From an uncultured Desulfobacter sp. (lineage in GTDB: Bacteria; Desulfobacterota; Desulfobacteria; Desulfobacterales; Desulfobacteraceae): DNA of 64,000 nucleotides. Under the pieces are notes generated by a model that ran no database searches, had not been told where the DNA came from, and worked only from the letters and a program-made list of their open reading frames with translations. The stretch covers positions 2,046,001-2,110,000 of the forward strand of contig NZ_OY762929.1 of the NCBI RefSeq assembly GCF_963666675.1, given 5' to 3'. Each line of letters begins with the position of its first letter. Position 1 is the first letter of the stretch. The position numbers and the translations under genes are program-made. Positions 10,078 to 20,300 of the stretch are shown here, piece by piece.

Positions 10078-11058
10078 ATGAAGGCTGCATATACCACATT
10101 TGACTTTACAGGAGAGACAGGGCCTCGTCCTGTTTCACAATCTTTGTCTAACGGCCGGAGTTCCAAACGACGGGAATTGGTGATTCGGCCAGGTGTCATT
10201 CTGAGCCTGATGGATTTTGTCCCCGAGACCGCCGAGTCGATTCGATACCAAAAGGACAGCCCCATGATCAATTTCGGCTTCATTGTCCAGGGGGGGCTCA
10301 TCAATCGGATCTGCTCACCTTATGGTACTGACAAGGTCTATCATAACAAGAAAGGAATTGCCGGGATTCATTTTCGTTCCCAAAGAAATGGGCAGATTCT
10401 CATTCCAACCCAAAAGAGGCTCCAAGTGGTCCATGTCCACCTGAGCCCCCTGGCCCTGAACCAACTTTTTGAACGGGACAGCCAAGATTTACCCTATGGA
10501 TTCAGGCAATTGATGGACAGCCCATTGTCTGGGCAATACGACCAAAAAACAACCATGACACCCCAAATTTTCGAGGTTGCCCACCATATCCTCCGGGGGC
10601 CTGGGGAGGCAATGCCCGCCACCTTGTTTTACGAAAGCAAGGTGCTTGAGCTGCTTTGTCTGCAAACGGGATCAATGGGCGCTGCAGGCCGGACCGGACC
10701 TGGGCTCAGGTACCGATTTTCAAAGACGGATCTGGAACGGATTCATGAGGTGGAACGCCTCATCGGGGCAGGAATGGATACCTGGCCCGTCATTGCCGAT
10801 CTGGCATCCGCCGTGGGCATGGGGACAAGTAAGCTTAAGGCCGGGTTTTCGCATGTTTACGGTATGCCGGTATCCGCCATGGTCAAGGAGAAAAAAATGA
10901 AGCAGGCAAAGGCCTTGCTCCAGGGCGGTGGGATGAACGTGAGCCAGACAGCATGGGCTCTAGGCTACACCAATGTCAGTCACTTTTGTGCCGCCTTTAA
11001 AAAGCGGTTCGGAATCCTTCCGGGGGCCTTTCTTAAAGATTTTTCAAAACCAGGATAA
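10078..11058 (+). CDS. AraC-family transcriptional regulator
   Basis: 326 residues, with a C-terminal AraC DNA-binding domain: VIADLASAVGMGTSKLKAGF, then MNVSQTAWALGYTNVSHFCA and FKKRFGILPGAFL. The N-terminal part is a divergent sensor region. It is a paralogue in architecture of the gene at 5114, and the pair brackets the receptor and beta-helix genes. It is followed about 115 bases later by an SLC13-type permease on the same strand. Which of the neighbours it controls is not evident. The ribosome-binding site is weak. Confidence 0.85.
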   Translation: MKAAYTTFDFTGETGPRPVSQSLSNGRSSKRRELVIRPGVILSLMDFVPETAESIRYQKDSPMINFGFIVQGGLINRICSPYGTDKVYHNKKGIAGIHFRSQRNGQILIPTQKRLQVVHVHLSPLALNQLFERDSQDLPYGFRQLMDSPLSGQYDQKTTMTPQIFEVAHHILRGPGEAMPATLFYESKVLELLCLQTGSMGAAGRTGPGLRYRFSKTDLERIHEVERLIGAGMDTWPVIADLASAVGMGTSKLKAGFSHVYGMPVSAMVKEKKMKQAKALLQGGGMNVSQTAWALGYTNVSHFCAAFKKRFGILPGAFLKDFSKPG

Positions 11059-11173
11059 AGTCGTATTCTTTTCACCTGGCCAGGGCAGGATTTAACCTTT
11101 TCAGGGTAGCGAAATGCCTTTGTCGGGATTATGCTGTCGGCAAACTGAAATTGACTTTGGAGTGAACAACCTG

Positions 11174-12550
11174 ATGGAAAAATTTAAAATCATGAACAAG
11201 CCGGTCCTTGCCGGCTTCATTATCCTGGCAGCGACGGGTTTGCTGTTTTTCATGCCGCAAAATCCCCCCGGAACCTTTACGGCCTTTGTGCTGGTACTGG
11301 CCGTCATTGCATTGTTTGCAATGGCGCTGATCCCCGCATACCTTAGTGTACTGGTGTTCTTTTTTCTGGGTATGCTCTTTAAAATTGCACCGGCGGATAT
11401 CATTTTTTCAGGGTTTCGCTCTACGGCGCTCTGGCTGGTCTTTGGCGGTCTGATCATCGGGGCCGCCATCAAGGCCACAGGCCTTGGTGAAAAACTGGTG
11501 AATACGCTTTCAAAGGCCTTGCCCAGCAACTATGTATGGCTTGTGGCAGGTGTCGCGGCATCGGGTTTGTGCTTTGCCTTTATCATGCCTTCCGCCATGG
11601 GCCGGGTCATGCTCCTGATACCTGTCACCCTGGCCCTGGCCGATCACTTTGGGTTTGTTCCGGGTTCCAACGGCCGCACAGCACTGGTTCTGGCCGCAAG
11701 CCTTGGGACAAACATCCCGGCATTCACCATCCTGCCGGCCAACGTACCCAATGTCGTCATGGCAGGTATTGCCGAACATCAACTGGGCATTCATCTGATG
11801 TTCTTCGAATATATGCTGAATAATTTTCCCATCCTCGGAATGGTTAAAGCCGTTCTCACCGTTTGGGTCATTGTGAAGCTCTACCCGGATCAGCCCAAGC
11901 CAAATGCGGGATCGGAAACGCTGTCCGATCCCCTGCAGCGGGATCAATGGATTGTGGTCATGATTCTGACGGGCTTGATTATGTTATGGATGACCGACGC
12001 CATTCATCATGTATCGCCGGCCTGGGTGGCCCTTGGCGGCGCGATCCTCTTGATGTTTCCGGGGATCGGTCCTGTAAACAGTCAGATTTTCAGTACACGT
12101 ATTAATTTTGGTTCCCTTTTTTTCGTGGCCGGCGTTTTGGGCATTGGCAACCTGATCCAGTACGCGGGGCTCAGTGACCTGATCGGCAGGTATGTCATTG
12201 CATGGCTCCCCTTGAATCATGCCGGCCCCTTTGGGAACTACATCATGATTTCACTTGCCTCGGCCCTGGCAGGCCTGTTCACCACCCTTCCCGGTGTCCC
12301 CGCGGTTATGACGCCCCTTGCCCCGGAAATAGCACTGTCCACGGGCCTGTCGGTAAAAGCCGTTTTAATGATGCAGGTTGTGGGCTTTTCCACACTGATT
12401 CTTCCCTATCAGTCTCCCCCGCTTGTGGTGGCCATGCAGATCTCAGGGGAGCCTTTGGGCAGAGTACTCAAAGCCATTCTGGCGGTCCTGGTGCTGACCT
12501 TAACGGTACTGATTCCTGTTAATTATCTTTGGTGGCAATTGATTGGCTAA
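11174..12550 (+). CDS. SLC13/DASS-type anion permease
   Basis: 458 residues from the ATG at 11174; an ATG at 11114 in frame would add twenty residues that do not look like a membrane protein. There are about 11-13 hydrophobic segments. Halves typical of divalent-anion:sodium symporters are visible, with the SNT-like motif region around LAASLGTNIPAFTILPANVP and a second Thr/Pro-rich re-entrant region (TTLPGVPAVMTPLAPEI). Family members move dicarboxylates, citrate, sulfate or phosphate; which one applies here cannot be read. For a sulfate reducer either a C4-dicarboxylate or sulfate would be sensible (inference). Confidence 0.8.
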   Translation: MEKFKIMNKPVLAGFIILAATGLLFFMPQNPPGTFTAFVLVLAVIALFAMALIPAYLSVLVFFFLGMLFKIAPADIIFSGFRSTALWLVFGGLIIGAAIKATGLGEKLVNTLSKALPSNYVWLVAGVAASGLCFAFIMPSAMGRVMLLIPVTLALADHFGFVPGSNGRTALVLAASLGTNIPAFTILPANVPNVVMAGIAEHQLGIHLMFFEYMLNNFPILGMVKAVLTVWVIVKLYPDQPKPNAGSETLSDPLQRDQWIVVMILTGLIMLWMTDAIHHVSPAWVALGGAILLMFPGIGPVNSQIFSTRINFGSLFFVAGVLGIGNLIQYAGLSDLIGRYVIAWLPLNHAGPFGNYIMISLASALAGLFTTLPGVPAVMTPLAPEIALSTGLSVKAVLMMQVVGFSTLILPYQSPPLVVAMQISGEPLGRVLKAILAVLVLTLTVLIPVNYLWWQLIG

Positions 12551-12605
12551 AAGAATACCCCGTTTTATATGAAAGAGTTTGATAACTTATTGAATTTTTT
12601 CATTC

Positions 12606-12662
12606 TTCGTTGTGGGTCGAAGCCTGGGTCATGATAGACCTGGCTCGGCCCATGGCCGTTAT
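12606..12662 (+). repeat. 57-bp palindromic dispersed repeat, copy A
   Basis: Starts TTCGTTGTGGGTCGAAGCC and ends GGCCCATGGCCGTTAT. It differs from copy B (50683-50739) at a single base and is related to copies C (15866-15917) and D (24794-24850, inverted). The centre is an imperfect palindrome (AGCC..GGTC loop GACC..GGCT) and the end holds a GGCC-CAT-GGCC mini-hairpin. A gene start (12664) follows immediately. Confidence 0.85.
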
Positions 12663-12663
12663 A

Positions 12664-12810
12664 TGAAGCCTATTTTTTTCACATCCCATAGAACTGATGG
12701 TGATAGTGGATATGAAGAAATGGCTGCCAAGATGGTAGAGCTGGCCTCAAAACAACCAGGATTCTTGGGTGTGGAATCGGCTCGTAAAGGTGTCGGCATT
12801 ACGGTTTTAA
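12664..12810 (+). pseudogene. Truncated antibiotic-biosynthesis-monooxygenase (ABM) protein
   Basis: The first 49 codons match the N-terminal half of small ABM-domain proteins (GYEEMAAKMVELASKQPGFL followed by GVESA and GVGITV). After about 12808 the similarity stops; the expected SYWES continuation is replaced by unrelated sequence, although the frame stays open to 13061. So it is a 3'-truncated gene. Its ATG directly abuts the palindromic repeat copy A. Confidence 0.65.
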
Positions 12811-12850
12811 AAAAATACAACAATCATTGGTATTCAATCCATTTTGGGGC

Positions 12851-13072
12851 TTATTCCATCCGGTTAAGGATAAAAACGCCGGAAAAGGCCAGAACGGCCC
12901 CACATATACCGGCTGCTGTGATGGATTCGTTCAGAATTCCGGCCCCCAGGATCGTGGCAATCACCGGTGTTTTAGGATTTTTGACTTTTATTTCAGAATT
13001 ACTGTTGGTTGCGCCTGCATCAACCACCCGGCGGACCACCGCCTTAAACACCATGCCGTAACTGTCAAACAC
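12851..13072 (-). pseudogene. EamA/DMT transporter C-terminal fragment
   Basis: The last 43 codons encode PVIATILGAGILNESITAAG and CGAVLAFSGVFILNR, the final two transmembrane helices of DMT (EamA) exporters. Complete members have about 300 residues and ten helices, so only the tail survives. It is convergent with the truncated ABM gene. From 13073 to 13518 I see no gene apart from the inverted repeat at 13330-13368. Confidence 0.55.
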
Positions 13073-13329
13073 AACAAAGGTACAGGGGATATAAAACCGG
13101 AATTATAATGTCTTAAGTTCAAAAGAAGAAATGGATTCATGAAAATATATCTGACTACCTATTGCGATTATGGTTCAAATATCACACGAAATAAATTCGT
13201 TTGAATATACCATCGGTTACGATATGGTTCTGCAGGAAGAAACGCGGTCCAACAATAATATTATTATTGGCCTGCTGTTCCTTAATTTTCAAGGCACAAT
13301 AATCACTGAAGCGTGCCCCCGGAAAGGAA

Positions 13330-13368
13330 TTTTCAAACCCGGCGTTTCCTGGCGCCCCGGTTTGAAAA
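13330..13368. repeat. Inverted repeat, terminator-like
   Basis: Arms TTTTCAAACC (13330-13339) and GGTTTGAAAA (13359-13368) are exact complements enclosing a GC-rich loop that can itself pair in part. It could act as a terminator in either direction, but no intact gene ends nearby. Confidence 0.5.
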
Positions 13369-13518
13369 AGTGCTTGTAATTACAGGTTTTACGCCGTATA
13401 TTAATTTTTAAATCTAAATACGATTCCGCAGACATCAACATTAAAATTACGGCTCTCTTTCCGGGATGGAAGGAATCTCTTGCCATGCCCGAAAGCGGGA
13501 CGGAAGGGAAAGCGAAAA

Positions 13519-15426
13519 ATGAAGATCAGTTACAAGATCGGCTTATTTTCACTGGTGATCGCCCTGGTGCCGATGATCGTTATTGGGGTCGCCGGATACA
13601 CAAAAGGGTACAGGATGCTGTTGGACAGCCAGCTTAAACTGGCCGAAGATGCCGGTATTCAGGCGGAAAGCATGATTGTAGAAAAACTTAAAACCACCCG
13701 CCGGACAGCCAAGTCAACAGCCCACACTATGGAAGTCCTCGATGTTGCCCATGCACTCAAGGTCGTTGAGGGGGTGGTTTCCCATAATGAGGATTTCCTT
13801 TATGCCTATTATGGAGAGCAAAACGGAGATTTTCATATTTTCCCCAAAACCCAGATGCCGGAAGGATATGATCCGAGAACAAGGCCCTGGTACGGGATTG
13901 CAACAGATAAAAATCCTGTCATTTCAGCTCCTTATGTAGATGCTGCATCTAATAAAATCCTCGTCACCATCTCCTGTGCGGTGTTTAAAGGGGGGGGGAG
14001 GGTCGGCGTGGTGGGCATTGATCTCGATTTCAGTGCGATTTCCAAACAGATCGCCGAAATCAAGGTGGGGGAAACCGGGTACGTTTTTGCAAACTATGAA
14101 GACGGGACCGTACTCATTCACAAAAATCAGGACCTCATCGGTACCAACCTTGCCGAAAAATACGATTTTATGAAAGAGATGCTGGCATTGAAAAACGGAC
14201 GTCTCGACTATGAGTTCAACGGCAAAAAATTTGCGGTATTCAGGACCTTGAAGGAGACCCCATGGATCCTGGGGGCCGGCACCTATTATGAAGAAATTTC
14301 CCGCCCGTTGGGAGCCCTGCGAAACTTCAGCCTTCTCATCGGCTTTGTCACCCTGATCGCGGTGCTTATTGGTATTTTCTTTATGACCCGGAGCATCACC
14401 GCCCCCATTTCCAGCATCGGTGCCAATATGGAAGATATTGCGCAGGGAGAAGGGGATCTGACCAAGCAGCTAACAGTGGCCACCAAGGACGAAATCGGGA
14501 AGCTTGCAGGGGCCTTCAACACCTTTGTGGGAAAGTTGCGGAGTATCATCACGGATATAGCGGGCAATGCCAACAGCCTGGATAAATCGTCGGATGAGGT
14601 TTTCCGGACCTCCGAGGAGATGAACCAGGGGGCGAACCGCATGGCATCGGCCTCCAACTCCGTAGCAGCAGCAGAGCAGATGAGCGCCAATATGTCTTCT
14701 GTGGCCGCAGCCGTTGAGGAGTCGTCCAAGAACATCGAAATGGTCTCTGCCTCAGCCGAAGAGATGACCGCCACCATCAACGAAATTTCGGGCAATACGG
14801 AAAAAACCCGGATATCAAGCCAGGAGGCGGTGTCAAAAACCCAGTCGGCCTCCCGGAATATGGCCAACCTCAACGCGTCTGCCAAGGATATCGGTGACGT
14901 TGTCGAAACCATTACCGATATTTCCGAACAGACCAATCTTTTGGCGCTGAACGCTACCATAGAGGCAGCAAGGGCCGGAGAAGCCGGCAAAGGATTTGCC
15001 GTGGTGGCCGGTGAGATCAAAGAGCTTGCCAATCAGACCGCCCAGGCCACCTCCGAGATCAAGGACAAGATCGAAAATATCCAGAGCGCCACCCAGACCG
15101 CCATATCAGAGATCGAATCCGTAGAGTCCGAAATCAGCGGCGTCAACGAGATGGTAGACAATGTGGCAGCCGCCGTGCAGGAGCAGTCCGTCACCACCAA
15201 GGAGATCGCCTCCAACGTGGTCCAGGCGTCCCAGGGAATTCAGGAGGTCTCCCAGAACGTTACCCAAAGTTCCGGCGTTGCCGTGGAGATTGCAAAAGAC
15301 ATCGCGGATCTAGACCAGACCGTCAAGGAGATTGCAGAAAAAACCGTCAAGGTTAAATCCTGCTCCGAAGATCTGAACCAATTATCCGACGCCTTGAAAA
15401 CCACGGTCAACCTTTTCAAGATTTAA
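13519..15426 (+). CDS. Methyl-accepting chemotaxis protein with Cache sensor
   Basis: 635 residues from the ATG at 13519 (GGAAGGGA upstream; an upstream in-frame ATG at 13480 is poorer). N-terminal membrane segment, periplasmic dCache-type region ([12 protein letters not shown] and G-R-V-G-V-V-G-I-D motifs), second membrane segment near residues 275-295, HAMP, then a cytoplasmic methyl-accepting domain with the conserved hairpin [20 protein letters not shown] and [11 protein letters not shown]. It should couple an external ligand, probably a small organic acid or amino acid as for other dCache receptors, to CheA. No che genes are in the window. Confidence 0.93.
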   Translation: MKISYKIGLFSLVIALVPMIVIGVAGYTKGYRMLLDSQLKLAEDAGIQAESMIVEKLKTTRRTAKSTAHTMEVLDVAHALKVVEGVVSHNEDFLYAYYGEQNGDFHIFPKTQMPEGYDPRTRPWYGIATDKNPVISAPYVDAASNKILVTISCAVFKGGGRVGVVGIDLDFSAISKQIAEIKVGETGYVFANYEDGTVLIHKNQDLIGTNLAEKYDFMKEMLALKNGRLDYEFNGKKFAVFRTLKETPWILGAGTYYEEISRPLGALRNFSLLIGFVTLIAVLIGIFFMTRSITAPISSIGANMEDIAQGEGDLTKQLTVATKDEIGKLAGAFNTFVGKLRSIITDIAGNANSLDKSSDEVFRTSEEMNQGANRMASASNSVAAAEQMSANMSSVAAAVEESSKNIEMVSASAEEMTATINEISGNTEKTRISSQEAVSKTQSASRNMANLNASAKDIGDVVETITDISEQTNLLALNATIEAARAGEAGKGFAVVAGEIKELANQTAQATSEIKDKIENIQSATQTAISEIESVESEISGVNEMVDNVAAAVQEQSVTTKEIASNVVQASQGIQEVSQNVTQSSGVAVEIAKDIADLDQTVKEIAEKTVKVKSCSEDLNQLSDALKTTVNLFKI

Positions 15427-15675
15427 AAAACAGGAACTGGCTTTTTGCCAATTCAGATATGAAACAAAAAACTGGAAATATGCCCCGCCCGGCCACCGGT
15501 GCAATGTGATGCGCCGGCGGCCGCTGTGGCAAGCCGGTTTTTAACCTGCCCCCCCAAGGGGGCTGCCCTACCCACCTTTGCGAAACTGTCTGCTCTGACA
15601 GGACTCAACATTACCAAGCTGAAAAGTGGAAAATCTCTAAATATTTAAAACACCCCTTACATTTCTTCAAAAATC

Positions 15676-15834
15676 ATGGCTATTTTTAAACAAGATATGT
15701 ATTTATACAAATATTGGGCAGGCTTGGACGGTAAAAATTGGATAAATTCGCATCAGCTAATGAGCGTAGAGCCTTCTGGTGGATTTGATAAAGCAGGCGG
15801 GAAAGTTGAAGTAAAGCTAAATCTTGTGGAGTAA
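15676..15834 (+). CDS. Small hypothetical protein (52 aa)
   Basis: An open frame ATG...TAA of 52 codons (MAIFKQDMYLYKYWAGLDGK at the start, ending VKLNLVE). I do not recognise it and the ribosome-binding site is weak. It ends 31 bases before palindromic repeat copy C and shares the AT-rich composition of the peptidase gene that follows, so it could be part of one transferred unit. The rest of 15427-15865 shows no gene. Confidence 0.3.
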   Translation: MAIFKQDMYLYKYWAGLDGKNWINSHQLMSVEPSGGFDKAGGKVEVKLNLVE

Positions 15835-15865
15835 CACACTTAAGTTGCTAAGTTTATTCCATGTT

Positions 15866-15917
15866 TTGTTGTGGGGCGAGCCTGGGTGTTGATAGACAGG
15901 TCGGCCCATGGCCGTTA
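15866..15917 (+). repeat. Palindromic dispersed repeat, copy C (diverged)
   Basis: Shares TTGTTGTGGGGCGAGCCTGG, the GATAGAC centre and TCGGCCCATGGCCGTTA with copies A and B, with several changes and a 5-bp shortening. A short ACTTA/TAAGT hairpin with a T-rich tail precedes it. The metallopeptidase gene starts 31 bases downstream. Confidence 0.75.
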
Positions 15918-15948
15918 GTGCTGTTATGCAGAACTCAAAGGGAATCAT

Positions 15949-16755
15949 ATGAAAAAAATATTGCTTATAATAATCGTTCTATTTGGCATTGTCTTTCTAC
16001 TAACGGGTGGTCGTAGCGTAGTAGAAAGCCGGGTTGCACGATGGACAACTAATTTTAACACGCTTTCTTCTGACGATAGAATCTTGTATGAAGATGGTGC
16101 TGAAAAACTTGCTACGCTATCAGCTCTCCATCTCGATAAAGCAATAAGAGATGTTGCTTCCAAGCAGTTAGGTGAGTTTACTGAGCCGGTTAAAGTCTAT
16201 ATTTTTGCAACCCCAAAAAGTTTTTCTAAATTTTCTGGCATAACTGATCAAGCTAGAGGTGCTTCAATTGGAAATGAAATCTTTTTATCAAGTTTGTTGA
16301 CAAATTTACCTGATGAAGTCTACGGCATGTTAGGCCACGAACTATCCCATGTCCAACTCGCTCAAAAACTTGGGGTTATTACTTTTAACCGCACACTCCC
16401 CCGATGGTTTCGGGAAGGATTGGCGATATACGTATCAGATGGTGGTGGCGCACCAAGGAATTACGAGAAAGAAACGATTGCCATGTTTATTGATGGCAAA
16501 CATTTTGTGCCTGAAGAAAAAGGCTCAATCTTTAATATGATTCTCCATTCAACGGCTGAAATTGGGCCCAGAATGTATTACAGCCAAAGTGGAATGTTCG
16601 TTAAATATTTAGCGAGCACTTTCCCACAAAAATTCGATGTTTTCTTAAATTGTCTGCAAGAAGGGAAACCATTCAAAAAAAGCTTTGAAGAATCTTTCAG
16701 TGAGAATATAGAAAATACATTGGCATTATATATCACAAATCTTAAAAATGCATAA
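15949..16755 (+). CDS. Membrane-anchored gluzincin metallopeptidase (peptidase MA-like)
   Basis: 268 residues. N-terminal hydrophobic anchor (about residues 4-20), then a peptidase MA-like domain: zinc motif HELSH in GMLGHELSHVQL with the downstream WFREGLAIYVSD, whose Glu is the usual third zinc ligand of gluzincins. It would act outside the cytoplasmic membrane; the substrate is unknown. The gene is noticeably more AT-rich than its neighbours and its end runs into a degenerate chemoreceptor fragment, suggesting recent insertion. The ribosome site AAAGGGAA precedes the ATG. Confidence 0.8.
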   Translation: MKKILLIIIVLFGIVFLLTGGRSVVESRVARWTTNFNTLSSDDRILYEDGAEKLATLSALHLDKAIRDVASKQLGEFTEPVKVYIFATPKSFSKFSGITDQARGASIGNEIFLSSLLTNLPDEVYGMLGHELSHVQLAQKLGVITFNRTLPRWFREGLAIYVSDGGGAPRNYEKETIAMFIDGKHFVPEEKGSIFNMILHSTAEIGPRMYYSQSGMFVKYLASTFPQKFDVFLNCLQEGKPFKKSFEESFSENIENTLALYITNLKNA

Positions 16756-17053
16756 CAGGCGAATAAACCTGGATTCCTCATCAGCAGAATTATTATCCAT
16801 TTCCGACCATGTCGCGTCAAATGCGGAACAGACATCGGAGCGTGCCGGCAGTGTTGCAGCGGCATCTGAGGCGATGTCAACCAGCATGAACAGTGTGGCA
16901 GCGGCAACCGGGCAGACCAATCTTTTGGCCCTGAATTCAACCATTGAGGCGGCAAGGGCAGGGGAGGCGGGTAAGGGTTTTGTTATCAATCATTCAGGCC
17001 AAAAGCCTTTATTGAAGGGGGGGCTACTTCTGTTATTGATTGTATCAAGGTAA
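16748..17053 (+). pseudogene. Degenerate chemoreceptor signalling-domain fragment
   Basis: Residues 10-78 of this frame look like a chemoreceptor tail: repeated Ser/Ala heptads (VAAASEAMSTSMNSVAAAT), then [20 protein letters not shown] and KGF. Some 70 residues expected between the two parts are missing and there is no sensor, HAMP or membrane part. The ATG at 16748 overlaps the end of the peptidase gene and is probably not a true start. It may be left over from a duplicate of the receptor at 13519. Confidence 0.7.
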
Positions 17054-17215
17054 CTACTCACCCCGGTTGTTGGTGAATGGAACATATGAATTTTTGCCAA
17101 ACAGCAAAACGGCCGTTTCATATTTTTTAAGCCTTTCCCAAAGATTGTGCGCATCTGATTTTGCCATTTTACCGCGTTGACCCTTCGGCTTTGACGCGAT
17201 GAGCCTGGACATCAT
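17054..17215 (-). pseudogene. IS66-family transposase fragment
   Basis: A 53-codon stretch encodes KMAKSDAHNLWERLKKYETA and FTNNR, the conserved region near the DDE glutamate of IS66 transposases (normally SDAHNLWERL...PFTNNRAERD). The frame stops directly after NNRGE, where the catalytic Glu region should continue, and everything N-terminal is missing. From 17216 to 17373 I see no other feature. Confidence 0.65.
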
Positions 17216-17373
17216 ATGTGTGGGGTTTTGATGTACTTCATTTCGCTGAAATAATTGCTTTTTTTGAGCGTTTTATGTAACATTGATACAATGTAAAAAA
17301 TAGTTCTCATATTATCTGAAGATCTATCCTCGGCGAAAGAATTTAATCTTAATGATGCCATTTGTATAGTTAA

Positions 17374-20300
17374 ATGTTTGATATTATTATGAATAATGCA
17401 TTTAAACAAAACTGGATAGCTGCTATGAAAGGAATACAACCATTCTCTTTGTCCTTTTTAGTCCTGCTGTTTTTAATGGGGACAGTAGTTCCTGTATATG
17501 CCAACATTATTGCAAACGAGACATCTTCATCTCTCAATTTAATTGATAGTGAACGCGCTTGGTTAAGAAAACATAAAAAAATCAGGCTTGCGTTTGATGG
17601 ACATTGGCCACCCTATAGTTTTAAAAATAAAAGTGGCCAATACGAAGGCTTGGCCGTCGATTATGTCAGACTGCTGGCTGATAGGCTTGGCGTGGTACTA
17701 GAACTCTACCCCGATGGTCAGTGGGATAATCTTTTTGAAGCAGCGAAACAGCGAAAGGTTGATGTCGTCGCAACCATGGTTAAACGGCCCGAGCGTGAGC
17801 AGTGGTTTATTTTCAGTGAGCCATATATCACTTTAAGCAATATGATCATCTCCAAAGAAAAAGATAACAGAATCAACTCCCGTTCGGATATCGCAGGACA
17901 TCGTGTTGCGCTGGTGAAGGGCTACTTTTATATTAACCAGATTATAAAAGAGTTCCCCTCAGTGATTCCCCATTACGTTGATAATGTTCACGATGCCTTA
18001 ATGGCCGTTTCCACGGGTGCGGCGGATGTTGCGATCGCCTCCCCCGGCATTGCCGATTATATTGCTAGGCAATACGGCATTACCAATCTTAAGTATCCGG
18101 CTATTTACGCCAAGGACATAGCCAAAGAAAGATTTGGTGTTCGTAATGACTGGCCTGAATTAGTGTCCATTCTTAATAAGGCACTCAATTCGGTCACCGA
18201 GCAAGAGCGCCACACCCTTTTTAACAAGTGGATCTCCCCAATAAGATTGCCGGCAGATATGAAGGATGGGGACAGTGCTTTGAATTTGACAGATGAAGAA
18301 CAACTGTGGATTGAACAGCACCCGGTGGTTCGGGTTGCCCCTGACCCACATTTTCACCCCGTGGAGTTTGTCGATGAAAATGGAATATATCGCGGCATAA
18401 CAGCCGATTATCTTCATCTTATCGGCAGACGTTCCGGGTTGAATTTTAAAGCGGTTGTTACCAAAGACTTCAGCGATTCGGTGACGCGGGTTCAAAATGG
18501 CGAGGCGGAAATGCTCAGCCGTCATATCAGGAATGAAAAAAGCGCCGAAGAATACCTGTTCAGTAAAATGATCCTCGGTTATCCAACCGTGTTATTGGTG
18601 CGGCGCAGTGAACCGTCAAGCACCACGATCAAGACGATGGCGGGACGAAAAACAGCAGTGCCGGAAAGCTTTCCTGAAGCCTATTTCCTGAATAAAAATT
18701 ACCCGGATATCATTCAGGTAACAGTACCGGATATCGCAACCGGAATGCGAATGGTTTCTTCCGGCGAATTGACTGGTGTGACCGCTTATTTACCCGTGGC
18801 CTCTTCTGTTATGGAACGCGAGGGTATTTATAATTTAAGAATAGCGGGGGACATTGGATTGGATACCCGTGATGGTTTCGCCGTGCGTCGTGACCTGCCG
18901 CTGCTGCAATCAATTCTGGACAAAGGATTACGTTCTATTACGCCCCAAGAACGGATGATGATCCATCGACGGTGGATCTCTTTAAGTAACAATGGGCAAG
19001 AGGACAACGCCGTTGTCAACTTCACCCGGCAGGAGAGGGATTGGCTCAATGCCCACCCCACCATCCGTATTGGTATTATGAACGCTTGGCCGCCGATGGA
19101 TTATGTTGATAGCAGCGGAACGCCCCAAGGCATTGGTGTTGAGTTCATCAAAGCGTTTAATAAGCGCCTTAATAATCGCCTGGAAATTGTCCCCGGGATA
19201 TGGGATGAGATCTACCGGGCTGCCAAGGAGAAGCGTCTTGATGCATTGATGGATATTACCCCTTTGGCATCCCGCAAGCAATTTTTTCATTTTACGGAGC
19301 CTTATTTAGAGGTTCCCCATCTCATTTTTACGCGTAAGGATGCACCGACAATTAATTCTCTGGCCGAGCTTGCCGGAATGACTGTCGGAATTGAAAAAGG
19401 GTTTTTTATTGTTCAAGTACTGCATGACAAGTATCCCCAGGTCAAGGTCAAAGAGTACACCACCACCAGCGATGTACTTGACGCCCTTTCCAAAGGTGAG
19501 GTTGATGCCTATGTCGGCAACCGTGCAGGGGCAAGATTTATCATTGAAAATGAGCTTATTACCAATGTCAAGGCACAGGCCAAAATATCTGAAACCTCAT
19601 CGATTAATGCCATCGGCGTCCGTAAGGATTTGCCAATACTGCACCGTATCCTGCAAAAAGTGCTGAATGATATCTCCCCCCGGGAACATATGCAAATCAT
19701 CAACCCGTTTCCAAGGATTGAGCCCTCAGAAACAAAGAACATTTTTACAGAGACACTCCCCTTGGCGGAACGCGCATGGCTCTCCGCTCAGACCGAAATT
19801 CACATCGGTGTCATGGATGCCTGGCCCCCCATGAGCTATGTTAATGATCAAGGCGTCGCCCAAGGAATTGGTCTCGATTATCTTGAGGCAATCAACAGGC
19901 GTCTAGGGGGCATGCTGGTGCCAAAGCCTGCGCCATTCAAGCAGAACTATGAGCAGGTGAAAAACAGACAGCTCGATGGAATAATGGATATCACTCCCAA
20001 ACCGGACCGGGAGCCGTTTTTTGAATTTACCAAACCTTATATGGCCATTCCCCATGTCTTTGTCGGCCGCAAGGATGGTCCGTATTACGACTCAGCAGAT
20101 GACTTGAATGGGCGCATTGTCGCCTTGGAAAAAGGTTACTACAATGTCAAAATATTTCGTAATGAATATCCGCAGGTCATGGTTAAAGAGTATGGATCAA
20201 CTGCTGAGGCATTGGATGCCGTTTCCCGTGGAGAGGCTGACGCCTATGCCGGTAACCGGGTCGTGGCGATGTATCTTATCGATAAAGAGTTGCTCATTAA

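Noticed and set aside
12606..12662. Palindromic repeat family as integron attC sites
   Set aside because: The GTTAT at the 3' end and a nearby gene start are suggestive, but no complementary 7-mer lies at the other end in copies A, B or D.
13170..13379. 69-codon ORF before the chemoreceptor
   Set aside because: It runs through an inverted repeat and has no family features or ribosome-binding site.
14286..15032. 248-codon minus-strand ORF opposite the chemoreceptor
   Set aside because: Ser/Ala-rich antisense reading of the conserved chemoreceptor signalling domain.
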